Source: Gemmatimonadales bacterium (GTDB taxonomy: Bacteria > Gemmatimonadota > Gemmatimonadetes > Gemmatimonadales > GWC2-71-9). Taken from it: DNA of 64,000 bases. This document shows, one piece after another, positions 1 through 6,726 of this stretch; positions within the stretch are counted from its first letter, which is position 1, and each line of letters opens with the position of its first letter. The notes under the pieces are model-generated. The model worked only from the letters and a program-made list of their open reading frames with translations, had not been told where the DNA came from and did not search any database. Made by a program: the position numbers and the translations under genes. Location: assembly GCA_020633775.1 (NCBI GenBank), contig JACKDA010000004.1, forward strand, positions 87,127 to 151,126. The letters run 5' to 3'.

Positions 1-66
1 CGTACCCTGAGGAATCTACCGCGCGCGGGCCTAGGCACGTGCCTCCGACCGCAGCAAGTGATGGTA
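1..66 (-). other. Distal part of an attC site, cut off from its core by the IS element
   Basis: Read on the minus strand this stretch resembles the attC at 14648-14763: both share a CGTACCCT block, a GC-rich centre and the arm sequence TTGCTGCGG at matching distances from the core site. The matching 1L core lies beyond the insertion sequence at 1420-1426. The 2R and 1R parts would lie left of the window, so the site cannot be folded completely. It is the recombination site of the nucleotidyltransferase cassette (1447-2181). Confidence 0.6.
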
Positions 67-139
67 TGGACTCCTCCCCGAGCTGCAGACAGCATCCAGC
101 ATCACGGCCCCGCAGGCCACCACCTCGAGGAGGAGCCCC

Positions 140-1174
140 ATGCCCACGATACAGATCGGTGTCGACCTTGCCAAGACCGTGTTTGAGGTCGCCATCTCGG
201 ACGCCCCCGGCGTGGTGACGGCGCGCCGTCGGCTCTCGCGAGCTGCCTTCCCACGCTTTCTGGCCGGCCAGGCGCCCGCCGAGGTGCTCCTCGAGGCGTG
301 CGGCTCGGCGCACCACTGGGGGCGGGAGGCTGCCCGGTGCGGGCACCGGGTGACGCTCCTGCACCCAGCGGATGTGGCGCGCTACCGCGACGGCAACAAG
401 ACCGATCGCGCCGACGCCAAGGCGCTTCTCGAGGCCTCCCGCAACCACGCGCTCACCCCGGCACCGGTCAAGTCCGTCGAGCAACAGGCCGTCCTCGCCC
501 TGCACAGGATCCGCCAGGGCTACTTGCGCACCCGGACGGCACGCATCAACGCACTGCGAGGGCACCTCCGCGAACTCGGGCACACGATCCCCGTCGGGGC
601 ACGGCGCGTCACGCTCGACGCCCGGGCCGCCCTCACCGATGACACGATCCCGCCGTTCCTGCACGCCGCTCTTCTCGCCCTGCTTGAGGAGATCCACGCG
701 CTGGAGCACCTCGCCGAGTCGATCCGCACCACACTGGCGCAGCTGGTGCCGCACATGCCCGAGGCCAGACGCCTGATGACCGTGCCGGGGATCGGGGTCC
801 TCACCGCCACGGCGATGGTGGCCAGTGTCGGCGACATCCGCCGTTTCCGGTCCGGGCGCCACTTCGCCAGCTGGCTCGGTCTGACGCCGCGCGAGCATTC
901 GAGCGGCGCATCACGCTGCCTGGGATCCATCACTCGCAAGGGGAACAGCTACCTGCGCATGCTCCTCATTCACGGGGCGCGGTCAGCGCTGCGCGCCGGC
1001 GCCGTGACCAATCAGCCGGATGACCTTCGCACGTGGGCAGCGGAGGTGTCACGCCGGCACTGCCACAACGTGGCGGCCGTGGCGCTCGCGAACAAGCTGG
1101 CCCGCATTTGCTGGCGGGCCTGGCGGGACGGACGGGACTTCGAGCGGAGGGAGGCACAGGTCACGCACTGCTGA
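140..1174 (+). CDS. IS110/IS1111 family transposase
   Basis: This 344-residue protein is a DEDD-type transposase, which moves the element by RNA-guided recombination. The RuvC-like N-terminal half shows D9 (GVDLAKTVF), E52 (LLEACGS) and D89/D92 in the NKTDRADA motif. The C-terminal Transposase_20 half has the GLTPREHSSG segment with the serine-rich catalytic region, followed by KGNSYLRMLLIHGAR. The length is normal for the family and there is no frameshift, so the enzyme looks intact. A strong ribosome site, GAGGAGG, lies 6-12 bases before the ATG. The gene is the only one in the element, and the guide RNA would come from the DNA after its stop codon. Confidence 0.95.
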   Translation: MPTIQIGVDLAKTVFEVAISDAPGVVTARRRLSRAAFPRFLAGQAPAEVLLEACGSAHHWGREAARCGHRVTLLHPADVARYRDGNKTDRADAKALLEASRNHALTPAPVKSVEQQAVLALHRIRQGYLRTRTARINALRGHLRELGHTIPVGARRVTLDARAALTDDTIPPFLHAALLALLEEIHALEHLAESIRTTLAQLVPHMPEARRLMTVPGIGVLTATAMVASVGDIRRFRSGRHFASWLGLTPREHSSGASRCLGSITRKGNSYLRMLLIHGARSALRAGAVTNQPDDLRTWAAEVSRRHCHNVAAVALANKLARICWRAWRDGRDFERREAQVTHC

Positions 1175-1176
1175 AC

Positions 1177-1400
1177 ACTCATCGCGATGGCGACCGGTCA
1201 GACCGGCGTGGGGACGAGCCGATAACGCGCATGGCCCGCGGGGCCGCGACAAGCGATTGGCTCCCTACGCGCGACTTACCATCGTGGCCAGGGCACGACG
1301 CCCACCTCACGGGCCGAAGATACGACTGCAGTCGACCCGCCGCCGACGTGGATGAGCTGAGCGACAGACACCATGACCACCACCTCTTGCGCAAACAGGA
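1177..1400 (+). ncRNA. Candidate seekRNA (bridge RNA) of the IS1111 element
   Basis: IS1111 elements are known to encode their guide RNA in the non-coding stretch between the transposase stop codon and the right end, and this element has 225 nt there. Two short matches to the insertion site are visible: TACCATC at 1277-1283 is the reverse complement of the left flank at 60-66, and AGATACGAC at 1318-1326 matches the right flank at 1411-1419 in eight of nine positions. Two separated segments matching opposite flanks in opposite polarity is what a target-recognition loop would look like. The ends of the transcript and its fold are not established here. Confidence 0.45.
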
Positions 1401-1411
1401 GGAGGAGTCCA

Positions 1412-1426
1412 GATACGTCGTTAGGT
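1412..1426 (-). other. attC 1L core of the nucleotidyltransferase cassette
   Basis: On the minus strand ACCTAAC (1426 to 1420) fits the RYYYAAC core exactly and lies 20 bases after the stop codon of the nucleotidyltransferase gene, the usual place for an attC. The first bases of that same cassette, TTAGGC at 2234-2229, are nearly the complement of this core, as expected for one cassette. The insertion sequence begins a few bases further on. Confidence 0.6.
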
Positions 1427-1446
1427 TGCCGGCACGCCGAGTCAAG

Positions 1447-2181
1447 TTACTTGCGTGCTGAAGATCTGCTATCGAGTGCGGTGGAGTCGGGAATCGGCGG
1501 CGACGGGAGACTCACCTTCGCGGATGGTGCCGCCGAATCGGTCGATAACCGTGTCGCTGAAATTGACAGGGCGTCAATGCGTTCCTTCAGCGGAGCCACC
1601 CGAAGCGACTCGAATAGAGCAATGATCAGTACCGCTGTGGCCGTTGCGGAAACTGCTGCAACGCGGAGAGGATGATCATGCAATGAGGCAGCAGGCGGCG
1701 CCGACGCACCCTCGGTCACTAGGGTGCTCACAGCCACTGCCTTTGACGGAAATGGCTGAGCTGAGAGCAGGGTCGTCATGATCATCTCTGCGCCGCGCAG
1801 AGTCTGAAAGTCCCAGTCGATATCGACGGTGAGGAAGCCACTCTTGGAGTTCCAGAACTCCACCGCATCAAGTCGACGAATCAAGTCACGCCTGCTCGCC
1901 CCGGAGACTTTGCTTCCGTTGGCGCAGCTACGCGCCGAGGGGCCCTCTATCAGGAAGAAGTCAAGCGCCCGGCAATGCGCCATGGCGAAGTCACGTACAT
2001 CCTCCGGACGCGTGGCCTCACCAACTTCTAACAGAATGTCCACGTCGGAGCGCACGCTTCGAGTGCGGTGGCGCCGCGAGCCAAAGAGAAAGGCTCTGGT
2101 CACCTGGGGGCACTGCGTGACTAGTTCGGTCACGAGGCTGCGAAGCGAATACTGATCGTACTTAGAAGCCGCGGTGCTCAT
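1447..2181 (-). CDS. Nucleotidyltransferase-domain protein with C-terminal membrane helix (integron cassette)
   Basis: The 244-residue product begins with a minimal nucleotidyltransferase fold: FLFGSRRHRTRSVRSDVDIL has the GS motif and the D-x-D metal ligands. The middle is unfamiliar. Near residue 195 there is one hydrophobic stretch (VAAVSATATAVLIIALF), followed by a Ser/Pro-rich tail, so the enzyme may be tethered to the membrane. The start at 2181 is chosen because GAGGAATT stands directly before the ATG; an upstream in-frame extension has no ribosome site. The gene fills one integron cassette between attC 2229-2363 and the IS-split attC. Substrate is unknown; toxin-antitoxin, drug-modifying or defence roles are all possible. 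Confidence 0.7.
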   Translation of the reverse strand: MSTAASKYDQYSLRSLVTELVTQCPQVTRAFLFGSRRHRTRSVRSDVDILLEVGEATRPEDVRDFAMAHCRALDFFLIEGPSARSCANGSKVSGASRRDLIRRLDAVEFWNSKSGFLTVDIDWDFQTLRGAEMIMTTLLSAQPFPSKAVAVSTLVTEGASAPPAASLHDHPLRVAAVSATATAVLIIALFESLRVAPLKERIDALSISATRLSTDSAAPSAKVSLPSPPIPDSTALDSRSSARK

Positions 2182-2228
2182 AATTCCTCGGTTTGCGTGC
2201 TCAGCATTCACTACGGTGTTCGTGGTCA

Positions 2229-2363
2229 GCCTAACGTGTGCTTCTGCTGCAAGCGCTCCCATAAAATGCGGTTGTGGGGCCGCTGCATTCCTTCCATAAA
2301 GTGGAGCAGCGGCCCCACAACCGCTACCGCCCCCGCGCTTGTCGGCAGCAAGCGTCGTTATGC
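2229..2363 (-). other. attC site of the mercury-resistance cassette
   Basis: This 135-bp imperfect palindrome has core sites GCATAAC (2363-2357) and GTTAGGC (2235-2229) on the minus strand. The inner arms, GCTTGCTGCCGACAAGCGC and GCGCTTGCAGCAGAAGC, pair with two unpaired extra bases in the first arm, the usual asymmetry that sets attC polarity. The centre contains a perfect 19-bp hairpin, GCGGTTGTGGGGCCGCTGC at 2268-2286 against 2306-2324, with a 19-nt loop. The GCATAAC core is the exact complement of the cassette's first bases, GTTATGC at 3534-3528. Confidence 0.8.
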
Positions 2364-2396
2364 GGCGCCATTGCTGAGCGCGCAGCGTGAGCGCCC

Positions 2397-2428
2397 TTGA
2401 CTCTATACCGTGGTATAGGGTTTATCCT
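2397..2428 (+). promoter_or_regulatory. MerR-type promoter and operator
   Basis: TTGACT (2397-2402) and TATCCT (2423-2428) form -35 and -10 elements separated by 20 bp. Such an overlong spacer is the hallmark of promoters untwisted by MerR-family activators. Between them lies a perfect dyad, CTATACC-GT-GGTATAG (2403-2418). The ATG of merR is only 9 bases after the -10 box and no ribosome site is present, so the transcript is probably leaderless. MerR would therefore control its own operon from a promoter upstream of itself. Confidence 0.8.
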
Positions 2429-2436
2429 ACATCGAT

Positions 2437-2850
2437 ATGAAAGTCCCTTTGCGCATCGGGGCCGTCGCTGAGGCGGCGGGCGTGGGCGTGCAGACGCTCC
2501 GGTACTACGAGCGCCGCGGCCTGTTAAGCGCTCGCCACCGCACGGCAGGCGGCTACCGTGAATACGCTCCGGACACGGTCCGTCGCGTCGTGTTCATTCG
2601 CCGCGCGCAGGCGATGGGATTCACGCTCGATGAGATTCGCGCGCTCCTCGCGCTTCGTGTGCGGGAGTCGCGACGTTGCGAGCCGGTGAAGAAGTCCGCC
2701 GAGATCGCGCGCGCGCGCGTCCGCGAGCAGCTCGTCGCGCTGCGACGGATGGACAAGGTGCTCGCACGGCTCATTCGTGCGTGCGACGCGAGAGCGGTCA
2801 CGGAGGAGTGCCCCATCCTGGCGGCGCTCGAACCTGAGGAGAGGAGTTAG
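2437..2850 (+). CDS. merR: Hg(II)-responsive MerR family regulator
   Basis: The 137-residue protein has the N-terminal MerR winged helix (RIGAVAEAAGVGVQTLRYYE) and the dimerisation helix. Cysteines at 81, 116 and 125 have the same spacing as the Hg(II) ligands Cys82, Cys117 and Cys126 of Tn501 MerR, which supports mercury sensing over zinc, copper or redox sensing. The gene heads a three-gene operon, with only 2 bases to the next start codon, and has its operator directly upstream. The operon lies between two attC sites, in opposite orientation to the other cassette genes. Confidence 0.9.
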   Translation: MKVPLRIGAVAEAAGVGVQTLRYYERRGLLSARHRTAGGYREYAPDTVRRVVFIRRAQAMGFTLDEIRALLALRVRESRRCEPVKKSAEIARARVREQLVALRRMDKVLARLIRACDARAVTEECPILAALEPEERS

Positions 2851-2852
2851 CG

Positions 2853-3137
2853 ATGCAGATCGATTTGGTGTACTTCGAGGGATGCCCGCACGTTGTATCG
2901 GCGCGTCAACGCATTGCGGACGCGCTGGGGAGTCTCGGATTGTCTGCTGAATGGAGCGAGTGGGACACAGGCGAGGCCGCGACGCCGACGAATCTACGCG
3001 GCTATTCGTCGCCGACCGTACTCGTGAATGGGGTCGATGTCGAGCACAAGGCGGCGACGAGCGGCGCGGGCTGCGCGGTAGGTGGAGGGCCCAGTCTCGA
3101 GGTGCTGCGTGCGGCCCTGACTGCGGCGAGCCGATGA
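2853..3137 (+). CDS. Thioredoxin-fold-like protein of the mercury operon
   Basis: This small 94-residue protein starts with IDLVYFEGCPHV, the beta strand and GCP motif of a thioredoxin-like fold with one N-terminal cysteine (Cys11), and has YSSPTVLVNG, equivalent to the cis-Pro segment. A second cysteine lies late in AGCAVGG. Similar proteins occur in mer operons between the regulator and the transporter. Handling or reduction of Hg(II) or organomercury in the cytoplasm is a reasonable inference but is not shown. It shares an ATGA overlap with the next gene, indicating translational coupling. Confidence 0.65.
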   Translation: MQIDLVYFEGCPHVVSARQRIADALGSLGLSAEWSEWDTGEAATPTNLRGYSSPTVLVNGVDVEHKAATSGAGCAVGGGPSLEVLRAALTAASR

Positions 3138-3523
3138 AGCCGGGGACACGTGATGGGGCAGGAGTCCTCGGTGCGATCCTCGCGGCGCTGTGCTGCGCGG
3201 GAACGCCGTTCATTGTGGGTGGACTGGCCGCACTCGGCCTTGGATTCCTGCGCAAGGACGGCATTCTGTGGCCCGCGATGCTCCTCGCCCTGGCGGTCGC
3301 CGTTACAGGCTTCTGGAAGGGCGCGCGGACGCACGGGCGCTGGGGCCCGTTCGTTGTCGGTGGGCTAGGCGCGGTGTCGCTCGCAGCCGGCGTGATTCTC
3401 GTGCACGGATTTCCGGCGATGCAGATGATCTACGGGGGTTCCGCTGCGCTCGTCATCGGGGCGGGATGGAACAGTTACGCTCGAAGAAACCGTGCAACCG
3501 TGAGCACGCGCGCGTCCGCATAA
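3134..3523 (+). CDS. MerT/MerC-like mercuric ion transport membrane protein
   Basis: The 129-residue protein is almost entirely membrane helices, about four, and has a vicinal cysteine pair, Cys20-Cys21, in the first (GAILAALCCAGTPF). A CC pair in helix one is the Hg(II) site of MerT. The second cytoplasmic Cys pair of classical MerT is missing, so it may be a divergent MerT or another small mercuric transporter. The ATG at 3134 overlaps the previous stop. No mercuric reductase (merA) is present in the cassette, so reduction would need an enzyme from elsewhere or from the thioredoxin-like neighbour. Confidence 0.75.
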   Translation: MKPGTRDGAGVLGAILAALCCAGTPFIVGGLAALGLGFLRKDGILWPAMLLALAVAVTGFWKGARTHGRWGPFVVGGLGAVSLAAGVILVHGFPAMQMIYGGSAALVIGAGWNSYARRNRATVSTRASA

Positions 3524-3527
3524 CGAT

Positions 3528-3604
3528 CTGCCAATCAGCCGCGAGCGCGCTCGCGCCGCAGGCGCATCATCGGCGCGCTCGGCGGCTGCATTGGCGGGTT
3601 AGGC
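3528..3604 (-). other. attC site of the HigBA cassette
   Basis: This is a 77-bp site read on the minus strand, with cores GCCTAAC (3604-3598) and GTTATGC (3534-3528). The arms GCCAATGCAGCCGC and GCGGCTGATTGGC pair perfectly except for one extra G in the first, the classical extrahelical base of attC. The antitoxin stop codon TAA lies inside the 1L core. The first half closely matches the remnant at 13955-13996, so the two cassettes carried related sites. Confidence 0.9.
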
Positions 3605-3898
3605 AACTTGGGACCGCCGACCGACTGTCAGCTTCACGCTGACGCCCGCCGCAGCCAGCATGTCCACCAGGGTGTCGATGCTGAAGAGGTCGATGCGCCC
3701 TCGCACGAGAGTGCTGATCCGCGGCTGGGTGACACCGAACAGCTTCGCCGCCTGACTCTGGGTCAGCTTGCGCGAGGCAATGACCTTGCGCACGGCCGCC
3801 ATGAGATCGGAGCGGATGCGGAGATGCTCCGCCTCCCCCGGGCCGAAACCGAGATCCGCGAAGACGTTGCCTGACGAACGCTGCATCTTGAGCGCCAT
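3599..3898 (-). CDS. higA: XRE-family antitoxin (HigA-like)
   Basis: The 99-residue protein contains a Cro/C1-type helix-turn-helix: KLTQSQAAKLFGVTQPRISTLVRGR followed by FSIDTLVDMLAAAGVSVKLTV. The layout is that of HTH_37-type antitoxins encoded after a Gp49/HigB toxin, and the remains of such a toxin lie directly upstream, 2 bases away. The start ATG at 3898 is the first after the toxin stop codon. The gene ends inside the attC core, as cassette genes often do. Since its toxin is broken, it may now act as an orphan repressor or simply be decaying. Confidence 0.85.
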   Translation of the reverse strand: MALKMQRSSGNVFADLGFGPGEAEHLRIRSDLMAAVRKVIASRKLTQSQAAKLFGVTQPRISTLVRGRIDLFSIDTLVDMLAAAGVSVKLTVGRRSQVA

Positions 3899-3900
3899 CG

Positions 3901-4200
3901 CTACCCCTCCCGGCACGTCCGCGCCTGTTGCAGCTGCGTGTACCGCGTCCGGGCCAGGTCGATCGCGACACCCGGCGTCTGGCGCGTCCGTTTCTCGAAG
4001 GCATGAAGGACGTACACTGCCTCGGCAACTTGGCCACGTACAGCCCGTGGTACTCACCGGCTTCGTGGATGCGGATCTCGACCACACCCGCACCGACGGT
4101 TGGCATTGGCTTCCCGTCGGTCGGGAACAAGCCGTGCTGAACCTGGCGGAGCGCAAAGCCGGCAGCGCGACGGGCGTCCGCGGTAGCGACGGGGGATGCC
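3901..4200 (-). pseudogene. HigB/Gp49-like toxin, truncated and frameshifted
   Basis: The first frame encodes DARRAAGFALRQVQHGLFPTDGKPM and IRIHEAGEYHGLYVAKL, a clear match to the family pattern. The second half, AEAVYVLHAFEKRTRQTPGVAIDLART, continues in another frame; the shift falls at 4021-4033. The start codon and about 20 N-terminal residues expected for the family are also missing, and the truncation point coincides with the end of the respiratory gene block at 4207. A sequencing error could explain the frameshift but not the lost 5' end. Confidence 0.8.
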
Positions 4201-4206
4201 GGTCGC

Positions 4207-5220
4207 TCAGGAGGGTCCGGTCGGACGCGCGCGCGCCAGGCGTGATGCCGGCGTACCGGTCCTCCCCTGTCGGAGGGCACGAACCAGCCAGGTCGCGGTC
4301 GCCGCCAGTGTGGCCACTCGGAGGATCGCTCCCCAGGTCGTCGACAGGTTGTAGGCCTCCGCGATCGCCGGGGCACTGAACCAGTAGTAGGCGGCCAGCG
4401 CAGTTCCGCCGAGGATCGGGAGCGCGACACGCCAGCCGATTCCGAAGAGCATGACGACGGCGAGGACGGTGGCGAGACTTGCCAGTGTCCAGAGCCCGAT
4501 GTGTCCATAGACGGCCGGTGCGGAGGAGAGCGGCCCGTTCACGGAGGTGAAGTAGCCGACGATGAAGCCCGGGAAGGCGGCCGCGAAGAGGCCGAGCGGC
4601 GACCGGAACCAGCCGGTCGAGCGGCGCGCCGGTCCGAGGCTCTGCGCGAGGCTCTTGCCGCCCGCCAGGTCGAGGCAGCCGGAGGCGGAGCAGACGGTGC
4701 ATTCGCCGCATCGGGCCGTCGGGATCCGCAGCAGCGGAGCCTGGCCGTAGAGCTTCTCGACCGGCAGCACCGGACAGAGGGCGTTGCAGAATCCGGAGCG
4801 GCGGGAAAAGACCAGGCCGAGCATAATGGCCAGGGCGGCCACCGCGGCGATCGTGACGAGCAGCGCGGTGCCGTTCTCGTTGAACAGGAAGCGCCGTGCC
4901 GGGACGAGGATCGCCAGCAGCACGATGCCGACCAGCCATCCGCTCTGCAGCACGCCCCGCGACGGCACCCGCCGATCGGCTCGCACCCCGGTGAGCGTGT
5001 TCAGGGTCGCGAGCGGACAGACGTTCCGCCAGATCATCGGATTGACGAGGAACACCAGGGGCAGCAGCGGAATGACCATGTCCCAGAGGACATGGAGCGT
5101 GAGTGTGGGACGCACCGCCAGCCCGAGGAGCAGGACGGCCGTGAGGGCCAGGCCGACCAGGGCGGCGCTTCGCCACAGCGGGCTGTGGGTGGAGTATGTC
5201 GGGAGGGTGCGGGCAGTCAT
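4207..5220 (-). CDS. Membrane-bound ferredoxin-like [4Fe-4S] protein (NapH/CcoG-like)
   Basis: This 337-residue membrane protein has about eight hydrophobic helices. Between them are cysteine clusters: FCNALCPVLPVEKLYG and CGECTVCSASGC, the pattern of a membrane polyferredoxin such as NapH, the NosR C-terminal domain or CcoG. An earlier NPMIWRNVCPLATLN adds another Cys. It probably passes electrons between the quinone pool and a periplasmic or membrane redox partner. It is the last gene of the minus-strand respiratory operon, 93 nt after the flavoprotein gene. Its stop lies at the breakpoint with the truncated HigB cassette. Confidence 0.7.
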   Translation of the reverse strand: MTARTLPTYSTHSPLWRSAALVGLALTAVLLLGLAVRPTLTLHVLWDMVIPLLPLVFLVNPMIWRNVCPLATLNTLTGVRADRRVPSRGVLQSGWLVGIVLLAILVPARRFLFNENGTALLVTIAAVAALAIMLGLVFSRRSGFCNALCPVLPVEKLYGQAPLLRIPTARCGECTVCSASGCLDLAGGKSLAQSLGPARRSTGWFRSPLGLFAAAFPGFIVGYFTSVNGPLSSAPAVYGHIGLWTLASLATVLAVVMLFGIGWRVALPILGGTALAAYYWFSAPAIAEAYNLSTTWGAILRVATLAATATWLVRALRQGRTGTPASRLARARPTGPS

Positions 5221-5313
5221 GGCATCGCCTCATTGCCGCAGGGGCTGGTGTATCGGTTGGGGTGACCCGCCCGCTCGCGCCGTGCCGGTGGCGGCTGCGG
5301 CGCCCAGGACCGG

Positions 5314-6726
5314 TCAGCCGAGCAGGAACTCCACGACGTCTGCTGCGGTGTAGGTCTCGCGTTGCCCGAGGAAATCGCCGAGTCCGGTCAGGTCGTCCCC
5401 GCTGGTGATCAGTGGCGGTTCACGTGTCCCATCGTCGCGCAGCTGCCCCTGCCCGATGTCGGCGGTCAGCGCGTTGCAGAGGCACTGCCGTCCCTCGGTG
5501 TCGTCGCGCGAGCCACCCTTCCTGACATAGTCGTCGACCGGCTCGCTGGCGCATCGATAGCCGATCCGTCCCTCCGGTGTCTGATAGGCCACCCGGAGGT
5601 ACCCGAGGTCGCAATGGCGCTGGCGCGTGGACAGGTCGGGTGCCCCGGGCCAGCGCACCACCTTGAACGGGTAGCCCGTCGGCGACGCCCTGGGATCGGT
5701 TCGCACCGTGACGTCGCCCCGGCCGAGATGACCGAGCACGGCGGACTTCAGCTCGGCCGCCAGGCCGGACTCCTCGGCATAGGCGAACAGCGTCCCGACC
5801 TGGATTCCGGCCGCACCCTGCGCCTGAGCCTGCGCGAGGGCACCGCGTCGACCGCTGCCGCCGGCAATCCAGAACGGCAGGCCAAGCTCGCTGACCTTCT
5901 GCAGGTCGACCACGTCGCGATCGCCATAGATCGGTTCGCCCTCGGCGGTGAGCGCGAGCGGTCCCCGCGGTGGAGCGTTGTGTCCACCGGCCGTCGGGCC
6001 CTCGATCACGAAGCCGTCGATCCGCCCACTCGCCTTGCGGGCCAGCATGGTGGCGAGGGAGTTGCTCGCGATGATGGCGAGGAATGCCGGTCGGGCGATT
6101 GGGGGTGGTGTCTCCTGCCAGAGCGGCGCCGGGTCGAAGGTGAGCTGTTCCTCGCGACCCGGCGAGAGCCCCTCGACCTCGAAGCGCCACGCGGCGGGTT
6201 CGTGGCGGGCCAGGCGATCGAGCACGCCGGGAATCTCGCGCGGAATGCCGGCGCCCATCAGGACCGCCTCGACACCGGCCAGCATCGCACCGTACAGCGT
6301 CGGCAGGGTCTGCGCCTGGACCTTGGTCAGCAGGTTGATGCCGACCTGGCCGTCGTGGCCCTCGCGCGCGAGGTGCACCTCGACGAACGCCGCGAGCACG
6401 CAGAGCATCTGCCGGGCCGGCGACATCCGCTGGCGGGGCATCGACAACAGCCGATACGGGTTCCCCGGCGGTCGACCCTCGGGTCGGAAGTAGCGCTCCA
6501 GCACGGTCTTCACCGCATCGGGGAACGGGAACGCGGCCATCGCCCGGCGAACGTGGCCGCCCGGGTCGCCATCCTGGAGCCGGCGCACCATCACCGTGTC
6601 GATGGCCGTGCCGGAAACCACGCCGAGCTGGCCGGTGCGAGCCACGGCGCGCGCCAGGCGCCAGTCGGAGACGGCGACGCCCATGCCGCCCTGGATGATG
6701 GCCGGGAGGGTCGTGGCCGTGGTCAT
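5314..6726 (-). CDS. Nitronate monooxygenase-like (NPD/FabK family) flavoprotein
   Basis: The 470-residue protein has the FMN-binding TIM-barrel features of the 2-nitropropane dioxygenase family: an N-terminal IIQGGMGVAVSDWRLA, an EGPTAGGHNAP segment containing the catalytic-region His, and WIAGGSG followed by GAAGIQVGT for phosphate binding. It is longer than typical members because of a C-terminal addition with four Cys (RHCDLG, YRCAS, RQCLCN). The start overlaps the upstream stop (ATGA at 6723-6726), so it belongs to the oxidase-like operon. A role in handling reactive nitrogen or alkyl nitronates would fit an NO-reductase operon, but this is inference. Confidence 0.8.
   Translation of the reverse strand: MTTATTLPAIIQGGMGVAVSDWRLARAVARTGQLGVVSGTAIDTVMVRRLQDGDPGGHVRRAMAAFPFPDAVKTVLERYFRPEGRPPGNPYRLLSMPRQRMSPARQMLCVLAAFVEVHLAREGHDGQVGINLLTKVQAQTLPTLYGAMLAGVEAVLMGAGIPREIPGVLDRLARHEPAAWRFEVEGLSPGREEQLTFDPAPLWQETPPPIARPAFLAIIASNSLATMLARKASGRIDGFVIEGPTAGGHNAPPRGPLALTAEGEPIYGDRDVVDLQKVSELGLPFWIAGGSGRRGALAQAQAQGAAGIQVGTLFAYAEESGLAAELKSAVLGHLGRGDVTVRTDPRASPTGYPFKVVRWPGAPDLSTRQRHCDLGYLRVAYQTPEGRIGYRCASEPVDDYVRKGGSRDDTEGRQCLCNALTADIGQGQLRDDGTREPPLITSGDDLTGLGDFLGQRETYTAADVVEFLLG

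Larger units (their letters stand above)
67..1411 (+). mobile_element. IS110 family insertion sequence, IS1111 subgroup
   Basis: The element is bounded by a perfect 11-bp inverted repeat, TGGACTCCTCC at 67-77 and its complement at 1401-1411. Subterminal inverted repeats are a mark of the IS1111 subgroup; other IS110 elements lack them. One transposase gene fills the centre, with about 60 nt of leader and about 225 nt of non-coding DNA after the gene. The long 3' non-coding end is also typical of IS1111. No target duplication is seen, as expected for the family. The element sits a few bases from the 1L core of an attC site, the known target of the IS1111-attC group. The exact ends may be off by a few bases. 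Confidence 0.85.

Noticed and set aside
2268..2324. The 19-bp perfect hairpin as a stand-alone terminator
   Set aside because: It is the central part of a longer attC palindrome with core sites at 2229 and 2357, and no gene on either strand ends directly before it.
4501..5265. Long plus-strand open frame opposite the membrane ferredoxin gene
   Set aside because: The translation is charged, repetitive and lacks any domain, while the minus strand encodes a clear cysteine-cluster membrane protein.
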